From VGBO01 sp964453335 (GTDB taxonomy: Bacteria; Actinomycetota; Acidimicrobiia; Acidimicrobiales; CAIXPF01): a stretch of 64,000 nt of DNA. Where the stretch lies: contig CAYVOK010000011.1 in assembly GCA_964453335.1 (NCBI GenBank), forward strand, positions 1 to 64,000, written 5' to 3'. Made by a program: the position numbers and the translations under genes. Below, piece by piece: positions 56,551-64,000 of this stretch. Every line of letters starts with the position of its first letter. The stretch's first letter is position 1. The notes under the pieces are model-generated. The model ran no database searches. It had not been told where the DNA came from and saw only the letters and a list, made by a program, of their open reading frames with translations.

Positions 56551-59500
56551 GACAGCACCTCCTCGGTGTCCGCTGCGAGGTCGTCGGCGACGACGACACC
56601 GTCACCGAGACCGAGGGCCCGCCGGAGCTGCCCGGCGTCGAGGTCGCCGATCGAGCTCGACCGGGGGAGGACGAGGTCGGCGATGCGCCGCTTGCCCTCC
56701 ACGACCTCCTCGACCCGTTCGTCGACGGTGCCCGGGCACACCAGGCGGTGGCACACGACGGTCCGTGTCTGACCGATGCGCCAGGCCCGGTCGCGCGCCT
56801 GGTCCTCGACCGCCGGGTTCCACCAGCGGTCGTAGAGCACGACGTGGCTCGCAGCGGTCAGGTTCAGGCCGGTGCCACCTGCCTTCAGCGACAGCACGAG
56901 CGCACCCGCACCGTCACGCGCCTGGAACTCCTCGATCATCCGGTCGCGCGCCGTGCGGGACAGGCCGCCGTGGTAGCAGTGCACGGGGTTGCCGGTGCGT
57001 GCCGACAGGTGTTCGGCGAGCCGCTGACCCCACTCGGCGAAGTGGGTGAACACGAGGACCTTCTCGTCCGCGGCGAACACGGCGTCGACGATCTCCTCGA
57101 GACGAGCGAGCTTCCCGGAGCGCCCGGCGAGGACGCCGTCCTCGGAGCCGCGGTAGGCGGCGGGGTGGTTGCAGATCTGCTTGAGGGCGGTGATCGCCGC
57201 CAGGACGGCACCCTGGCGTGGCTCCGGCCCGCTCACCCCGTTCTCGTCGACGGTGCGGATGAGGGTGTCGAGGACCGCCTGGTAGAGGCCGATCTGCTCC
57301 GGTGTCATCGCGCAGTGGTCGAGCTGGTCGACCCGGTCCGGCAGTTCGGCCGCGATGTCCGGCTCCGACTTGGTGCGGCGGAACACGAGGATCCCGTTGA
57401 GCGCACGCAACGCCGCCTCACCGGCCCGACTGCCCTGGTCGTCACGCGACAGGGCACCGACGAACTGGGCCCGTCCGCCGACGAGACCCGGGTTCGTGAA
57501 GTCGAGGATCGCCCACAGGTCGCCGAGACCGTTCTCGACCGGGGTGCCGGTCAGCGCGATGCGGGTGTGCGCACGCAGGCGCCGCAACTGGCGGGCGGTC
57601 TCCGTCGTCGCGTTCTTCACGACCTGCGCCTCGTCGAGCACGACCGCGTCCCAGGTGACCTCGGCGAGCGCCTCGACGTCGCGGACGGCGGTCGCATAGG
57701 TGGTGAGGACGAGATCGGCGGCGACCGCGGCGTGCCGCAGGGCCGTCGAGCTCCGCCGGTTCGCACCGTGGTGGACCACGACCCGCACCCCCGGCACGAA
57801 CCGCCGGGCCTCCGCCGCCCAGTTCCCCACGACGGCGGGCGGCGCGATCACGAGCGACGGGCCGCGGCCGCGTCGCTGGGCGAGATGGGCCAGCACCGTC
57901 GGCGTCTTGCCGAGCCCCATGTCGAGGGCGAGGCAGCCGCCGAGACCGGCCCGGTCGAGCATGCCCATCCAGGCGAGCGCCTCCGCCTGGTAGGAGCGGA
58001 GGCGACCCTCGAACCCGGGCGGGTTCTGATCCGCGGTCCCGGCGATGCCGGCCGCGGCCTCGAGCAGGTCGTTCGCCCAGCTGTGACCGGCGAGGGTGAC
58101 CCCGCCGGGGAGACCTGCGCCCTCGAGGCCCAGGGCGTGGCGGAGCATCTCCGACCCGGTGAGACGGGTCAGGTTCGCCCGTTCGGCGAGCGCGGCGGCC
58201 GCCTCGACGAGGTCGGCACGTTCGACGGCGACCCAGCGTCCACCGGTTCGGATGAGCGGTCGCGCCTCTCGGGCGAGTCGGTTGATCTCGGCGGCGTCGA
58301 GCTCGAGGTCGCCGAACGCGACCCGCCAGCGCACGGCGGTGAGCTGGTCGATCCCGACCACCGAGCCCGCACCCGGTTCGGCCTCGAGGCGCAGCGAGGC
58401 GACCGCTTTGCGGCGCGACAGCGCAGGCACCTGCACGTCGAAGCCCGCCGCGGTGAGCATCGGCCCGGTCTCGGTCATGAGATCCCAGGCCTCGTCCCCT
58501 CCGAGGACGACCTCGCCGCGCCGGTGGCTCCCGGGGCGTCGCAACGCCGGGAGGAGGCGTTCGAGGCGTGTGAAGTGATTCGTCGTCTCCCGTCGCAGCG
58601 ACTCCGAGGGGGAGACCATCGCCCGGTCGACGAGCACCGGCTGTCGTTCCACCCCGGCGGCGAGGACCCGCAGGAGCCAACCACCCGAGCTGTCGGGAGG
58701 GGAGAGTTGCAGCACGAGCCGCACCTTGCCGCCGTGCGAGACCGGTTTCGTCCACCGGTCGAGGCGTGCCATCAGCTCACCGGCGGGTCCGGACGGTGCG
58801 TCGAAGGGGTCGCCGGCGAGTCGGGCGAGGAAGGTCTCCGCGACGTCCGCCACCGTGCGCACCCGGGGCGGGGGTGCGGGGACCTCGACCCGGGCGGCCG
58901 CGGTCCGGCAGATGACGTCGACGATGTCGCCGAGGACCGCCTCGGTGACGACGCGGGCGCCGCCCTTGAGGCGTGCCGCCGCGCCGACCTCGGGTGGGAG
59001 CAGTGCGGCGAGCTGGTCGAGCACACCGGGATCGACGAGCACCGGCGCCCAGTGGACGGCATGGCGGTTCGTGCCCCGGCTCCGCCCCGGCGTCGGGGTT
59101 GCGACGTCGCGGGTGGCCGGACGCAGGCGGGGGGCGAAGCGGCCCTGGGCCACCGAGCGCACGGCGATCGCCGCGACCCGACCGAGCCAGCGGACGGTCG
59201 ATCCGACCTCGTGTCCGGCCGGGTCGGCGCCGACGGCTACGAGCCAGCCGAGCACGCTGCCGAGGGGTGCGGCGACGGCGGGGACGCGTTGGCGGCCCGG
59301 GAGGGCGATCGGGTCGGTCTCGGTCCAGCCGTTGCCCGGTGCCCTGCCCAGGTCGAGGAGTTCCGCGAGGTCGGTGTCGGGGCCGGCCCAGGCGAGCACC
59401 CGACCAGGGGCCCACGAGAGCTGGACGAGGTCCGGCGCCTCGACGGGCACGGTCTCGACCACTTCCGGCACGGCGGCCGGTTCGTCCACCGTGCGGGTGG

Positions 59501-60017
59501 TCGGCGGCGGCCCGAAGTCGACGGGGACGACCCGGTATCCGGCGACCCTCGTGATCGCGTCGGTGTAGCGGCGCTGCTCGTCGCGGAAGTCGGCGACGAT
59601 CTGGGCGTGGTCGTCGCCGGCCGAACGGACGACGCGCTGCAGGGTGCGTTCGGTGTCGTCGAGGAGACGCCACAGGGTCGCCACCCAGCGCGTGCGGTCG
59701 CCCTCGAGGAGGGCGCGCTCGTCGGGGCGGGCGCGCCCGTCGGCCTCGGCCGCGACGACGCTGTCCCAGTACGCAGGGGAGACGGTGCTGTCGTTCGGCG
59801 CGTCGGTCGGCGCTGCAGCGTGCGTGGTGTGCTCCTGTCCCTCGTCGGCCGGGGCGGACCACGACGTGGGCCACCCTGCGATGCCCGCCGTTGCGGACGG
59901 GCCTCGTTCCGATCGGTCGTGTCCACCGTGCGGTGGCGTCGGTGCGGACCGCTGGGCGGATCCCGTCGACGTCGACCCGGCAACCGTAGCAGGGCACGGG
60001 GCACCGTCGGGAGGTCC
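56547..60017 (-). CDS. SNF2-family DEAD/DEAH helicase (5' end uncertain, possibly in the gap)
   Basis: The C-terminal half is a SNF2 ATPase: Walker A LALDMGLGKTPTV, Walker B VVLDEAQVVKN, GTPVENGLGDLWAILDFTNP, and motifs V-VI LSLKAGGTGLNLTAASHVVL and QARDRAWRIGQTRTVVCHRL. The N-terminal half is an unrecognised bacterial SNF2-associated domain (PRTLVRVAG-like strands). The frame is open to the scaffold gap with no convincing start; the first in-frame GTG is at 59684, but coding character extends to about 59790, so the start may be in the gap. It moves along DNA, probably in repair or transcription restart. Reads toward the coupled gene at 56167. Confidence 0.85.
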   Translation of the reverse strand, partial: GPPDGAPCPATVAGSTSTGSAQRSAPTPPHGGHDRSERGPSATAGIAGWPTSWSAPADEGQEHTTHAAAPTDAPNDSTVSPAYWDSVVAAEADGRARPDERALLEGDRTRWVATLWRLLDDTERTLQRVVRSAGDDHAQIVADFRDEQRRYTDAITRVAGYRVVPVDFGPPPTTRTVDEPAAVPEVVETVPVEAPDLVQLSWAPGRVLAWAGPDTDLAELLDLGRAPGNGWTETDPIALPGRQRVPAVAAPLGSVLGWLVAVGADPAGHEVGSTVRWLGRVAAIAVRSVAQGRFAPRLRPATRDVATPTPGRSRGTNRHAVHWAPVLVDPGVLDQLAALLPPEVGAAARLKGGARVVTEAVLGDIVDVICRTAAARVEVPAPPPRVRTVADVAETFLARLAGDPFDAPSGPAGELMARLDRWTKPVSHGGKVRLVLQLSPPDSSGGWLLRVLAAGVERQPVLVDRAMVSPSESLRRETTNHFTRLERLLPALRRPGSHRRGEVVLGGDEAWDLMTETGPMLTAAGFDVQVPALSRRKAVASLRLEAEPGAGSVVGIDQLTAVRWRVAFGDLELDAAEINRLAREARPLIRTGGRWVAVERADLVEAAAALAERANLTRLTGSEMLRHALGLEGAGLPGGVTLAGHSWANDLLEAAAGIAGTADQNPPGFEGRLRSYQAEALAWMGMLDRAGLGGCLALDMGLGKTPTVLAHLAQRRGRGPSLVIAPPAVVGNWAAEARRFVPGVRVVVHHGANRRSSTALRHAAVAADLVLTTYATAVRDVEALAEVTWDAVVLDEAQVVKNATTETARQLRRLRAHTRIALTGTPVENGLGDLWAILDFTNPGLVGGRAQFVGALSRDDQGSRAGEAALRALNGILVFRRTKSEPDIAAELPDRVDQLDHCAMTPEQIGLYQAVLDTLIRTVDENGVSGPEPRQGAVLAAITALKQICNHPAAYRGSEDGVLAGRSGKLARLEEIVDAVFAADEKVLVFTHFAEWGQRLAEHLSARTGNPVHCYHGGLSRTARDRMIEEFQARDGAGALVLSLKAGGTGLNLTAASHVVLYDRWWNPAVEDQARDRAWRIGQTRTVVCHRLVCPGTVDERVEEVVEGKRRIADLVLPRSSSIGDLDAGQLRRALGLGDGVVVADDLAADTEEVLS

Positions 60018-60117
60018 NNNNNNNNNNNNNNNNNNNNNNNNNNNNNNNNNNNNNNNNNNNNNNNNNNNNNNNNNNNNNNNNNNNNNNNNNNNNNNNNNNN
60101 NNNNNNNNNNNNNNNNN
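60018..60117. other. Assembly gap (100 Ns)
   Basis: A run of exactly 100 N, the usual filler for a gap of unknown size. It removes the start of the GlnRS gene and possibly the start of the helicase and their promoters. Confidence 0.99.
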
Positions 60118-61623
60118 TTCGGCGGGACGTGCACCCTGCGCATGGACGACACGAACCCCGAGACCGAACGGTCCGACTTCGTGGCGGGTATCGAGGAGGA
60201 CGTCCGCTGGCTGGGCTACCGCTGGGACGGCCCGACCCGGTACGCCTCCGACTACTTCGAACAGCTCTACGCATGGGCGGAGCAACTCGTGCTCGGCGGT
60301 CTCGCCTACGTCGACGACCAGGACGCCGAGACGATCTCCGCCCAGCGGGGCGGGTTCACCGAGCCCGGGGTCGACAGCCCGTTCCGTTCCCGTCCGGTGG
60401 AGGAGAACCTCGACCTCCTGCGGCGCATGCGGGCCGGGGAGTTCCCCGACGGTGCATGCGTGCTCCGCGCACGCATCGACATGGCGCACCCGAACCCGCA
60501 GCTCCGCGACCCGATCCTGTACCGGATCCGCCACGTCGCCCACCACCGCACCGGGACGGCGTGGTGCATCTACCCGACCTACGACTGGGCGCACGGGCAG
60601 TCGGATGCGATCGAGGGGACCACGCACTCGGTGTGCACACTCGAGTTCGACGCGCACCGGCCGCTGTACGACTGGTTCCTCGACCATCTGCCGCTCCCAG
60701 GGGCGCGCCCGCACCAGTACGAGTTCGCCCGCCTGAACCTCACCCACACCGTGCTCTCCAAGCGCCGGCTCGCGGCGCTGGTGGAGGGCGGGCACGTCGA
60801 GGGGTGGGACGACCCGCGGATGCCGACCCTGCGGGGGATGCGTCGGCTCGGGTACCCGCCGGCGGCGCTGCGGGCGTTCTGCGACCACGTCGGTGTGGCG
60901 AAGGTGAACGGGACGAACGAGGTCGAACTGCTCGAGTCCTTCGTCCGTGACGAGCTGAACCGCACCGCGCTGCGGCGCATGGCGGTGCTGCGGCCCGTCC
61001 GGCTCGTCATCGAGAACTACCCCGAGGGCGTCGTCGAGCACGTCGAGGTGACGAACAATCCCGAGGACCCGTCGGCCGGGACGCGTTCCGTGCCCTTCGG
61101 GCGGGAGCTGTGGATCGACCGGGACGACGTGATGGTGGACCCGCCGGCGAAGTTCTACCGCCTCGCCCCGGGACGGGAGGTCCGGCTGCGGGCCGCGTAC
61201 TTCGTGCGCTGCACCGACGTCGTCACCGACGAGTCGGGCACGATCGTCGAGGTGCGTTGCACCTACGACCCGACGACCGCCGGCGGCCAGGCACCCGACG
61301 GGCGCAAGGTGAAGGCGACGATCCACTGGGTGTCGGCGCCGCACGCCGTGCCGCTCGAGGTCCGGCTCTACGAACGGCTGTTCACGGAGTCCCACCCTGA
61401 CGCACACGACGGGCGCGACCCGTTCGACTTCCTGAACCCGGCGTCACGGCTCGTGGTCGGCGACGGGTGGGCCGAACCGTCGATCGCCGAGATCGGACCC
61501 GGGGAGTCGGTGCAGTTCGAGCGCGTCGGGTACTTCTGCGCCGACACCGCGAGCACCGGGGTGTTCCACCGCACCGTCGGCCTGCGGGACGACTGGGCGA
61601 AGATCCGCAGCCGCGGCGCCTGA
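60118..61623 (+). CDS. glnS: Glutaminyl-tRNA synthetase, N-terminus missing
   Basis: 501 residues of GlnRS, beginning FGGTCTLRMDDTNPETERSD; about 50-60 N-terminal residues with the HIGH motif are in the gap. The KMSKS loop reads VLSKRRL, preceded by HQYEFARLNLTHT. The tail has the two beta-barrel anticodon domains of bacterial GlnRS (VIENYPEGVVEHVEVTNNPE, FYRLAPGREVRLRAAYFVRC, SFQFERVGYFCAD-like). Joins Gln to tRNA-Gln. Most actinobacteria lack this enzyme and use Glu-tRNA amidotransferase, so its presence is unusual. Converges with an SDR gene, 27 bp apart. Confidence 0.95.
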   Translation, partial: FGGTCTLRMDDTNPETERSDFVAGIEEDVRWLGYRWDGPTRYASDYFEQLYAWAEQLVLGGLAYVDDQDAETISAQRGGFTEPGVDSPFRSRPVEENLDLLRRMRAGEFPDGACVLRARIDMAHPNPQLRDPILYRIRHVAHHRTGTAWCIYPTYDWAHGQSDAIEGTTHSVCTLEFDAHRPLYDWFLDHLPLPGARPHQYEFARLNLTHTVLSKRRLAALVEGGHVEGWDDPRMPTLRGMRRLGYPPAALRAFCDHVGVAKVNGTNEVELLESFVRDELNRTALRRMAVLRPVRLVIENYPEGVVEHVEVTNNPEDPSAGTRSVPFGRELWIDRDDVMVDPPAKFYRLAPGREVRLRAAYFVRCTDVVTDESGTIVEVRCTYDPTTAGGQAPDGRKVKATIHWVSAPHAVPLEVRLYERLFTESHPDAHDGRDPFDFLNPASRLVVGDGWAEPSIAEIGPGESVQFERVGYFCADTASTGVFHRTVGLRDDWAKIRSRGA

Positions 61624-61650
61624 GGGTGCCGCCGGGCGCCGGGTGCGGCG

Positions 61651-62394
61651 TCAGCCGTGCATGCCGCCGTCGACGGTGAACTCCTGGCCGGTGCAGTACG
61701 ACGACGCGTCGGATCCGAGGAAGAACACCATCGCTGCGATGTCCTCGGGCACGCCGAGCCGCTGCAGCGGGGTCGCACGCTCGGTCCGGCGGCGCCGTTC
61801 CTCGTCGTGCATCTCCGGGAAGTGGGCCGTCATCTCGGTGACGATGATCCCGGGGTGGACGCTGTTCACCCGGATCCCGTGGCGGCCGAGTTCCTTGGCG
61901 GCCACCTTCGTCATCCCCCGCACGGCCCACTTCGTCGCGCTGTAGGACAGCGAACCGAAGACGCCCTCGAGGCCGGCGACGGAGCTGATATTCACGATCG
62001 ACCCGCCGTTCCCGGCGGCGATCATCGCCCGGGCAGCAGCGCGCATGCCGAGGAACACACCCGTCTGGTTGATGCGCACCACGAGCTCCCACTGCTCGCG
62101 GGTCTCGTTCACGAGCTGGTTCCCGCGCAGGATGCCGGCGTTGTTCACGAGCACGTCGAGGCGGCCGTGCTCGCGGACGACGGTGGCGACGACGTCGTCC
62201 CACGCCGCTTCCGAGCTCACGTCGAGGTGGTGGTACACGCCGCCGACCTCACCGGCGACCCGTTCGCCGAGGTCGTCGAGCACGTCGGTCACCACGACCG
62301 TCGCCCCCGCCGCGGCGAACATGCGCGCCTCGGCCTCGCCCTGGCCGCGCGCCCCGCCGGTGATGAGCACCACCCGTCCCTGCATCGTCGTCAT
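61651..62394 (-). CDS. SDR-family oxidoreductase (3-alpha/20-beta-hydroxysteroid dehydrogenase-like)
   Basis: A 247-residue SDR with TGGARGQGEAEARMF, NNAGILRGNQL, catalytic YSATKWA and the end CTGQEFTVDGGMHG. GGARGQG with Glu-Ala-Glu is common in 3-alpha/20-beta-hydroxysteroid dehydrogenases, so a hydroxy-steroid or similar alcohol is possible. The ATG at 62394 has GGGGGCGGGACG upstream; ATG 62385 is an alternative. Confidence 0.9.
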   Translation of the reverse strand: MTTMQGRVVLITGGARGQGEAEARMFAAAGATVVVTDVLDDLGERVAGEVGGVYHHLDVSSEAAWDDVVATVVREHGRLDVLVNNAGILRGNQLVNETREQWELVVRINQTGVFLGMRAAARAMIAAGNGGSIVNISSVAGLEGVFGSLSYSATKWAVRGMTKVAAKELGRHGIRVNSVHPGIIVTEMTAHFPEMHDEERRRRTERATPLQRLGVPEDIAAMVFFLGSDASSYCTGQEFTVDGGMHG

Positions 62395-62487
62395 CGTCCC
62401 GCCCCCGTTCGTCGTACCGTCGGCGGACCCTACCGGCTCCCCCGACCCGGGAGTCCCGTGGCTGGGAGGGGAGCGGGTGCGGGTGGC

Positions 62488-62493
62488 TAGTGT
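62488..62493 (+). promoter_or_regulatory. -10 element (TAGTGT), leaderless, of the HSD17B4-type SDR gene
   Basis: TAGTGT is 8 nt before the ATG at 62502 and decides this start over the upstream in-frame GTG at 62490, which the element overlaps. Confidence 0.55.
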
Positions 62494-62501
62494 TCGCCGT
62501 C

Positions 62502-63464
62502 ATGGGAACGCTTGACGGACGGGTAGTCATCATCACCGGCGCGGGCCGTGGCATCGGGCGGGAGCACGCCCTGCTCATGGCCGCCGAGGGCGCGAAGGTC
62601 GTCGTGAACGACCTGGGCGGCAACATCGACGGGTCAGGTTCCGACGCCGGTCCCGCGCAGGAGGTCGTCGACGAGATCCGTGCGATGGGCGGCGAGGCGA
62701 TCGCCAACACCGACTCGGTGACCTCGTGGGAGGGTGGCCAGCGCATGGTCAACGCCGCCGTCGAGGCGTTCGGTGACCTGCACGTGCTCGTGAACAACGC
62801 CGGCATCCTCCGGGACCGTGTGCTCGTGAACATGACGGAGGAGGAGTGGGACGCCGTCATCAGCGTCCACCTCAAGGGGCACTTCGTGCCGAGCCGCTGG
62901 GCGGCCGCGTACTGGCGCGAGAAGTCCAAGGAGATCAACGGTCCGGTCAACGCGGCGATCGTGAACACGGCGTCGGGTGCCATGCTCGGCAACCCCGGCC
63001 AGACGAACTACACGGCTGCGAAGGCCGGTATCGCCGCAGCGACCCTCGTGATGGCGCAGGAGCTCTCCCGCTACGGCGTGCGGGCGAACTGCCTCGCACC
63101 GCTCGCCCGGACCCGTCTCACCCTGCAGACCCCCGGTCTCGGCGACACCGTCGCCCCGCCGGAGGATCCCTCGCAGTTCGACAAGTTCGACCCGGCGAAC
63201 ATCTCGCCGCTCGTCGCCTACCTGTCGACCGCCGACTGCCCCTTCAACGGTGGTGTGTTCCACGTCGGCGGCAACGAGGTCGGCCTGTACGGCGGCTGGT
63301 CGCTCGACGGCGATCGTATCATCGCAGCGGACGGTCGCTGGACGGTCGAGGGCCTCCAGCAGCTCGCCCCGCGGATGCTCGAGGGGCGCGGCAAGCTCGC
63401 CTCGATCACCACCCACATCAACGACACCTTCAAGGGCTTCGGTCAGCGTCCGCCGACCGTCTGA
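62502..63464 (+). CDS. SDR-family (3R)-hydroxyacyl-CoA dehydrogenase-like (HSD17B4-type)
   Basis: A 320-residue SDR, longer than the classical 250. TGAGRGIGREHALLMAAEGA and VVVNDLGGNIDGSG match the dehydrogenase part of peroxisomal multifunctional enzyme 2 and of actinobacterial steroid beta-oxidation enzymes. NNAGILRDRVL and the active site YTAAKAG follow. It likely oxidises a (3R)- or (3S)-hydroxyacyl-CoA to the 3-oxo form. Next to an FAD dehydrogenase that begins 7 bp downstream. Confidence 0.9.
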   Translation: MGTLDGRVVIITGAGRGIGREHALLMAAEGAKVVVNDLGGNIDGSGSDAGPAQEVVDEIRAMGGEAIANTDSVTSWEGGQRMVNAAVEAFGDLHVLVNNAGILRDRVLVNMTEEEWDAVISVHLKGHFVPSRWAAAYWREKSKEINGPVNAAIVNTASGAMLGNPGQTNYTAAKAGIAAATLVMAQELSRYGVRANCLAPLARTRLTLQTPGLGDTVAPPEDPSQFDKFDPANISPLVAYLSTADCPFNGGVFHVGGNEVGLYGGWSLDGDRIIAADGRWTVEGLQQLAPRMLEGRGKLASITTHINDTFKGFGQRPPTV

Positions 63465-63471
63465 TCGGGTC

Positions 63472-64000
63472 GTGGTGGACGCCGCTGTCACCGACGTCGT
63501 CGTCGTCGGCGCCGGGAACGCCGCCGCCTGTGCGGCGCTCGCCGCCCGGGAGGCCGGCGCGGACGTCGTCATGCTCGAGGCCGCACCGCAGGCGGAGGCC
63601 GGTGGCAACACCGCCTACACCGCGGGTGCGGTCCGGGTCGTCTTCGACGGGGTCGACGACCTCGTCGAACTGCTCCCGGACCTGACCGACGAGGAGCGGC
63701 GCACGGTCGACTTCGGGTCGTACAGCGCGCAGCAGTACTTCGACGACATGGCGAGGGTCACCCAGTACCGGGCCGACCCGGACCTCGTCGCCGTCCTCGT
63801 CGAGCGGAGCCGGTCGACGCTGCGTTGGATGGCCGGCAAGGGCATCCGGTTCCAGCCGTCGTACGGACGGCAGGCGTTCAAGGTCGACGGTCGGTTCACG
63901 TTCTGGGGCGGTCTCGCCGTAGAGGCGTGGGGCGGCGGTCCCGGCCTCGTCGAGCTCGAACACCGGGCCTGTGTCCGGGAGGGCGTCACCATCCACTACG
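63472..64000 (+). CDS. FAD-dependent dehydrogenase, N-terminal part (tricarballylate dehydrogenase/KstD-like, 3' truncated)
   Basis: The frame runs off the window, showing 176 codons. The FAD Rossmann motif is VVVVGAGNAAACAALAAREA, then VMLEAAPQAEAGGNTAYTAG, both characteristic of the fumarate reductase/tricarballylate dehydrogenase/KstD superfamily. FRFQPSYGR- and GRFTFWGGLAVEAWGGGPGL-like segments favour the tricarballylate dehydrogenase (TcuA) type, but only the N-terminus is seen. GTG 63472 or 63475 is the start. Close spacing to the SDR gene implies co-transcription. Confidence 0.8.
   Translation, partial: MVDAAVTDVVVVGAGNAAACAALAAREAGADVVMLEAAPQAEAGGNTAYTAGAVRVVFDGVDDLVELLPDLTDEERRTVDFGSYSAQQYFDDMARVTQYRADPDLVAVLVERSRSTLRWMAGKGIRFQPSYGRQAFKVDGRFTFWGGLAVEAWGGGPGLVELEHRACVREGVTIHY

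Noticed and set aside
59977..59988. TACGGT as a leaderless promoter for the SNF2 helicase
   Set aside because: The spacing is right, but the triplet 6 nt downstream is GTC, not a start codon, and no start follows soon in frame.
54891..60950. A 2000-codon open frame on the plus strand across MmpL, the SNF2 helicase and the gap
   Set aside because: It is antisense to two clear genes, crosses the N run and has a low-complexity His/Asp/Arg/Gly composition without motifs.
1..64000. CRISPR arrays, tRNA/rRNA genes, insertion sequences and prophage genes
   Set aside because: I read both strands for direct repeats with even spacing, tRNA T-loop patterns and transposase or integrase motifs and found none that I could support.

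Overview
The window is a very GC-rich, densely packed actinobacterial segment. Gene content (F420-type oxidoreductases, a mycothiol-type reductase relative, MmpL-like exporter, many acyl-CoA enzymes), actinobacterial -10 elements of the form TAnnnT and frequent GTG starts suggest a member of the Acidimicrobiia (Ilumatobacter-like) or a related lineage. The taxon is inferred. No rRNA, tRNA, CRISPR array, insertion sequence or phage gene was seen. A run of 100 Ns (60018-60117) marks a scaffold gap that cuts the glutaminyl-tRNA synthetase gene and probably the start of an SNF2 helicase.

Layout. 1-9000: end of a Baeyer-Villiger monooxygenase, a TauD dioxygenase, a thiolase, a secreted seven-repeat propeller, and a sterol-type module (cytochrome P450, Ltp2-like thiolase, DUF35 partner), then an MBL hydrolase/SDR pair and cspA. 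9100-21100: a single-chain biotin-dependent acyl-CoA carboxylase, a second secreted repeat protein, several redox enzymes (Ddn-like, LLM, nitroreductase), a phosphoesterase remnant and two tandem carboxyltransferase subunits. 21200-36100: amidase, SDR, CoA-transferase, nitronate monooxygenase-like protein, a run of hydrolase/reductase/DLH/PrsW/acyl-CoA dehydrogenase genes, SelO, an orphan CoxL-like molybdoenzyme, enoyl-CoA hydratase and an SRPBCC protein. 36100-44300: two more flavin monooxygenases, a CoA-transferase/MaoC-hydratase pair, SDR, DUF3817, LLM and an Rv2466c-like protein. 44300-48450: two coupled RecB/Cas4-like iron-sulfur proteins, AzlD/AzlC, and a divergent diadenylate-cyclase-like gene. 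48450-64000: enoyl-CoA hydratase, LLM, HD hydrolase, Rieske oxygenase, dehydrogenase, MBL hydrolase, MmpL, SNF2 helicase, GlnRS, two SDRs and the start of an FAD dehydrogenase.

How the genes work together. Most of the window fits catabolism of sterol-like, branched or alicyclic lipids: hydroxylation (P450, Rieske, TauD), Baeyer-Villiger oxidation, CoA activation by CoA transfer, beta-oxidation (acyl-CoA dehydrogenase, hydratases, SDRs, thiolases), aldol cleavage (Ltp2 with DUF35) and acyl-CoA carboxylation. Genes lie in short units that change strand often. Convergent neighbours commonly end within 0-10 bp of each other or overlap.

The signals most worth a second look are: (1) an identical C-terminal PAYTG tail on the two otherwise different secreted repeat proteins; (2) a translationally coupled pair of Cas4/RecB-like proteins, one with intact and one with degenerate nuclease motifs, near a diadenylate-cyclase-like gene with an altered RHR motif; (3) a TAnnnT element 6-8 nt before the start codon of at least 16 genes, implying widespread leaderless transcription; (4) a leaderless 18-codon reading frame running into cspA.
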